A DNA stretch of 7,881 bases, from NCBI GenBank assembly GCA_964524965.1, contig CAZGDY010000081.1, forward strand, positions 1 to 7,881, read 5' to 3'. The stretch is from Kmv34 sp964524965. Its GTDB lineage: Bacteria > Aerophobota > Aerophobia > Aerophobales > B3-G15. Made by a program: the position numbers and the translations under genes. The notes beneath the pieces are model-generated. The model was not told the DNA's origin and made no database searches. It was given only the letters and a program-made list of their open reading frames with translations. Of this stretch, positions 5,639 through 7,881 are shown piece after piece (within the stretch, counting starts at the first letter, position 1; every line of letters starts with the position of its first letter).

Positions 5639-6687
5639 TATGTTTCCTCCCAGGAACCAGGAATAAATGAAAAAATGTCAAGACCCGGAATTTCCAAACC
5701 ACCTACTCTTGCATCATAATAAACTTCACCACCACCAGTAACCTTTACTGTATCACCTATTATACAACCATAAACGTTAGCACCACCAGCAATAGTAATA
5801 TTTACTTCGGGAGCATAAACTACTCCATAAAAATCAGAACTTCCAGTTAAATCGCATTTGCCAGCTCCATAAAGAATAAAGTCTGTCGGGTCTCCACTTT
5901 CATTAATTACTCCGTTCCCCGCTATATTTACATTTCCTCCTGCATGAATAATCACGCTAGAACCTGAAGCTATCCTAAGTTCGGTAAGAATATTCACGAG
6001 CCCCTCGGCATAAATAGTTACAGGAGAGTCGGTAGCCGCGATCAATAAGGTACCCGTGCTAACTTTTATATCCTTATATCTATAGGTACCTCCTGCAGTT
6101 ATTACCGCATCGTTAAGAGTTTCTCCGTCGTGGTCAAAATCATAAGGAGGGGGAGGAGGGGGAACTGGAGGAAGGTCTAAGTCACTTTCTGTTATATCGC
6201 CGGTAACATCTGCCGATGCCGGAAGTGTAGTTCCGGTCCCAACAAGAACATCTCCATATACATGACCACCTCCCTCAACCGTAAGTCCATCCATGGCAAC
6301 TACAGCGTGGTCAAGAACAAATCCTCCCAAACCCATAGCTTGGATTGTTACTTCTCTTTCTACCCGTGCTGCAACGACTACTTCTGGCGAGTAACCGGTA
6401 GCTTGCACCACAGCAGTGCTTTCTGAAACAACAATAGTATAATAGCTCTCACCTACTCCGGCAATGTTGACCTGTCCTGTAGAGGCCGAGGCGGGATTAT
6501 CATTCAACTCCCATATAGCTTTTTCCACTCCTGCCTCAGCTAAATTTAAAGCCCGGGCAGAGTGGTAGGATTTTTGCACATTTCTTTTCTCAGCCACAAC
6601 AGTTCCCAGAAAAACCCCCAGAAGTAAAAGCACTGAAGTAGCAATAAATAGTGATACGACTATTAAATAACCCTCATTTTTCTTCAT
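5638..6687 (-). CDS. PilX-type pseudopilin with beta-rich C-terminal domain
   Basis: The protein has 349 residues. Leader MKKNEG precedes a hydrophobic helix (7-32, YLIVVSLFIATSVLLLLGV) without Glu at +5, as in PilX. ARALNLAEAGVEKAIWELND (45-64) is the conserved PilX amphipathic segment. From about 121 to 326 the chain is glycine-rich with repeated short hydrophobic strands (VEGGGHVYGDVLVG; VIIHAGGNVNIAGNG; FYGVVYAPEVNITIAGG; VYGCIIGDTVKVTGGG). This pattern is typical of parallel beta-helix or bactofilin-like folds seen at the C-terminus of PilX-like proteins. A proline run (PPVPPPPPP, 173-181) splits this domain. It is likely exposed at the pilus tip or surface and may be adhesive, which is an inference. 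ATG at 6687 is preceded by AAAAAGG at 9 bases. It starts 15 bases after the pilW stop, in one operon. Stop is TAA, immediately followed by a repeat-like sequence. Confidence 0.83.
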   Translation of the reverse strand: MKKNEGYLIVVSLFIATSVLLLLGVFLGTVVAEKRNVQKSYHSARALNLAEAGVEKAIWELNDNPASASTGQVNIAGVGESYYTIVVSESTAVVQATGYSPEVVVAARVEREVTIQAMGLGGFVLDHAVVAMDGLTVEGGGHVYGDVLVGTGTTLPASADVTGDITESDLDLPPVPPPPPPYDFDHDGETLNDAVITAGGTYRYKDIKVSTGTLLIAATDSPVTIYAEGLVNILTELRIASGSSVIIHAGGNVNIAGNGVINESGDPTDFILYGAGKCDLTGSSDFYGVVYAPEVNITIAGGANVYGCIIGDTVKVTGGGEVYYDARVGGLEIPGLDIFSFIPGSWEET

Positions 6688-6702
6688 TTTTATGCACCTT
6701 TT

Positions 6703-7155
6703 TCAATTGCGCATAGTTACTTTGGAGGTTAACTGATGTTCTTTGTTAAGTCGAGGTTTGATAGATGCCAAGGTAATAGCAACTGTATCACCAGCGCTTA
6801 TGTCAAATTGAGTGATATCAGTAACAATTACTTTGGAATTGATACCTTCACTCCTGGTCAACTGGTTACCACTCCAAATATATACAATATTGCCCAGAGA
6901 AACTAAGGGAGGCATCGTTAAGGTAACTGTATTCCCGGATATAGCAATGTCTTCAGCTCCTCGAATATCTCTTCTCACCCAGTCCATAGCCAACCGTAAA
7001 TCTGCCTCAGAGCTAATTGCTTGTTGTCCAAATCTAAAACTCCTATCACTACCAACAAACACAATAATCCCCATCACCAGTACAATTAAAGCTACGGCTG
7101 AGGCGACCAAAAGCTCAAATACAGCAAAACCTTGCACTGATGTTTTTTTATTCAT
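6703..7155 (-). CDS. PilW/GspJ-like minor pseudopilin
   Basis: This 150-residue prepilin starts at ATG 7155, two bases after the pilV stop. A TTG at 7161 in the same frame would overlap that stop instead. Leader MNKKTSVQG is cleaved before FAVFELLVASAVALIVLVMG, giving Phe at +1 and the conserved Glu at +5 of type IV pilins. After the helix, ADLRLAMDWVRRDIRGAEDI (51-70) is the PilW/GspJ signature, and the rest is a small beta-rich globular domain (NTVTLTMPP, NIVYIWSGNQLTRSEG) ending VTMRN, as many PilW proteins do. It is exported and inserted in the inner membrane, then built into the (pseudo)pilus as a minor subunit after peptidase cleavage and methylation by PilD. The TGA stop is credible, since a new ribosome site and pilX start follow at once. 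Confidence 0.85.
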   Translation of the reverse strand: MNKKTSVQGFAVFELLVASAVALIVLVMGIIVFVGSDRSFRFGQQAISSEADLRLAMDWVRRDIRGAEDIAISGNTVTLTMPPLVSLGNIVYIWSGNQLTRSEGINSKVIVTDITQFDISAGDTVAITLASIKPRLNKEHQLTSKVTMRN

Positions 7156-7157
7156 TG

Positions 7158-7541
7158 TCAATCCGAGGTTTTAGTAATTCCTTTTTCTGTAAAATAAGTA
7201 ACTAAACTCCTGGAAAGTTGTTTATCGGTATGGGATAGCCATTCCACAGTAACGGTAACCTTAGTAAGTGCCGTGAGGGAAGGTCCGGCTTGTACGGCAG
7301 TAATAGTAACTTCGTAGCGGCCATCATTAAGGACATCGGGAGAGGCAAGAGGGGGGATTTCTCTGAAACCTCCTCTCAGCTCTTCCATTTTTTCCTGAAC
7401 AAGACGGTCCGCAATAGATGTTTCTCTTAGCTGTCCAACCTTATTAAGAGCGCCGGTAAATCCTATAACCAATCCTATTATAGCAACTGTTACAATAAGA
7501 GCAGAAATCAATACCTCAATTACGGTGAATCCTTTATCCAA
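7158..7541 (-). CDS. PilV/GspI-like minor pseudopilin
   Basis: First gene of the pilin operon. Start TTG at 7541 is preferred: AAGAGG (7555-7550) lies 8 bases before it. A GTG at 7550 in the same frame overlaps that ribosome site and would add three residues. The 127-residue product has a very short leader MDKG cut before FTVIEVLISALIVTVAIIGLVIG, with Phe +1 and Glu +5. RLVQEKMEELRGG (from about residue 42) is typical of PilV/GspI ('A...A...K+E.L'), followed by a short beta-rich domain (RYEVTITAVQ, TKVTVTVEWLS). GspI and PilV cannot be separated confidently from one window. It is a minor component that helps prime pilus assembly together with the pilW, pilX and gspK products. Confidence 0.85.
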   Translation of the reverse strand: MDKGFTVIEVLISALIVTVAIIGLVIGFTGALNKVGQLRETSIADRLVQEKMEELRGGFREIPPLASPDVLNDGRYEVTITAVQAGPSLTALTKVTVTVEWLSHTDKQLSRSLVTYFTEKGITKTSD

Positions 7542-7613
7542 TTGAAGCACCTCTTACTCTCTGTAATCTTCGATAAACACTTTATTGAATTAATATCTTT
7601 TCTACCTCTTTAA

Positions 7614-7641
7614 AAAATAGAACATTGTAACCATTTGTCAA
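7614..7641 (-). promoter_or_regulatory. Candidate sigma-70 promoter of pilV-pilW-pilX
   Basis: A perfect TTGACA (7641-7636), a 16-base spacer and TATTTT (7619-7614, four of six consensus) predict a start near 7607, about 65 bases before the pilV TTG. The -10 is weak, so an activator may help. No palindromic operator is obvious. Confidence 0.45.
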
Positions 7642-7689
7642 GATAGCATAATCAGGAATTTTCCCAAAATTTTCAGAAGTCAGAAATCT

Positions 7690-7791
7690 CTAAAGATAGT
7701 AATAATTGTGCTGTTTGAAAAACGGGGTCTTGCTCTTATCTCGAGAGTTTCCTTCCAAACAATAAGTTGTAAACTCCATCACAAACTGCAT
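7690..7791 (-). CDS. 33-residue open frame, possible repeat-derived peptide
   Basis: ATG at 7791 to TAG at 7692-7690 encodes MQFVMEFTTYCLEGNSRDKS and then KTPFFKQHNYYYL. The frame is also open ten codons upstream. The composition looks protein-like, and the wording seems familiar to me as a small hypothetical product scattered through environmental genomes, but I cannot attach a family. No ribosome site is seen at the ATG. It may be part of a dispersed repeat or a remnant of a mobile element rather than a real gene. Confidence 0.2.
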   Translation of the reverse strand: MQFVMEFTTYCLEGNSRDKSKTPFFKQHNYYYL

Positions 7792-7881
7792 CCTGTTTGA
7801 AAGATAGGATTTAAAATAGTCTTATCAAGTATGCGCACCTTGTCTAAGATGGCTCCGTATGATATCATAGTCAGAACTACA

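Larger units (their letters stand above)
7551..7881. other. Upstream region of the pilin operon, no named gene
   Basis: This 331-base stretch holds the candidate pilin promoter (7614-7641), an AT-rich leader of about 65 bases, and a 33-codon frame at 7690-7791. Short open frames reach the right edge on both strands (minus to 7779 and to 7825, plus from ATG 7831), but each is under 35 codons and none is recognisable. No tRNA, CRISPR or terminator was found here. Confidence 0.5.

Noticed and set aside
6812..7174. Plus-strand 120-codon frame opposite pilW
   Set aside because: It is an antisense shadow; the prepilin motifs on the minus strand are decisive.
7831..7881. Plus-strand frame beginning ATG at 7831 (MRTLSKMAPYDI...)
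   Set aside because: Only 17 codons reach the edge, there is no ribosome site, and it competes with equally short minus-strand frames.

Overview
The window comes from an AT-rich (roughly 38% GC by eye) bacterium with a diderm-style type IV pilus or type II secretion pseudopilin apparatus. It also has a homocysteine-synthesis protein of the kind found in anaerobes that assimilate sulfide. I suspect an anaerobic, probably uncultivated lineage but cannot name the phylum. Every convincing gene is on the minus strand, so transcription runs from the right edge (7881) to the left edge (1).

Right part (about 7640 down to 3146) is a minor-pilin cluster: pilV/gspI-like (start 7541), pilW/gspJ-like (start 7155), a pilX-like pseudopilin with a beta-rich C-terminal domain (start 6687), then a gspK-like gene (start 5347). 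The first three are tightly packed behind a candidate sigma-70 promoter at 7614-7641. A 290-base gap separates pilX from gspK. It holds a repeat-like sequence abutting the pilX stop, a c-di-GMP-I (GEMM-I) riboswitch-like aptamer and a strong intrinsic terminator. The gspK-like gene is split by an in-frame UGA exactly inside the conserved 'DEGSK-x-NIN' motif. The 615-codon remainder (4993-3146) is intact and carries HhH/GspK segments, acidic DxDxDG repeats and a lamin-tail-like domain.

Left part (3047 down to 1) is housekeeping: a homocysteine biosynthesis (DUF39/HcyBio) protein with its own palindrome-laden promoter, a sigma-70 family factor (RpoD/RpoS type) with a promoter and a structured, attenuator-like leader, and, 19 bases beyond the sigma stop, the start of pyrK (dihydroorotate dehydrogenase electron-transfer subunit), cut by the window edge.

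The most interesting reading is that c-di-GMP gates transcription into the last, largest pseudopilin gene separately from pilV-W-X, while that gene also carries an internal UGA. A second possible RNA switch lies in the sigma-factor leader. The right edge (7551-7881) has a promoter and a 33-codon reading frame that may belong to a dispersed repeat, but no gene I can name.
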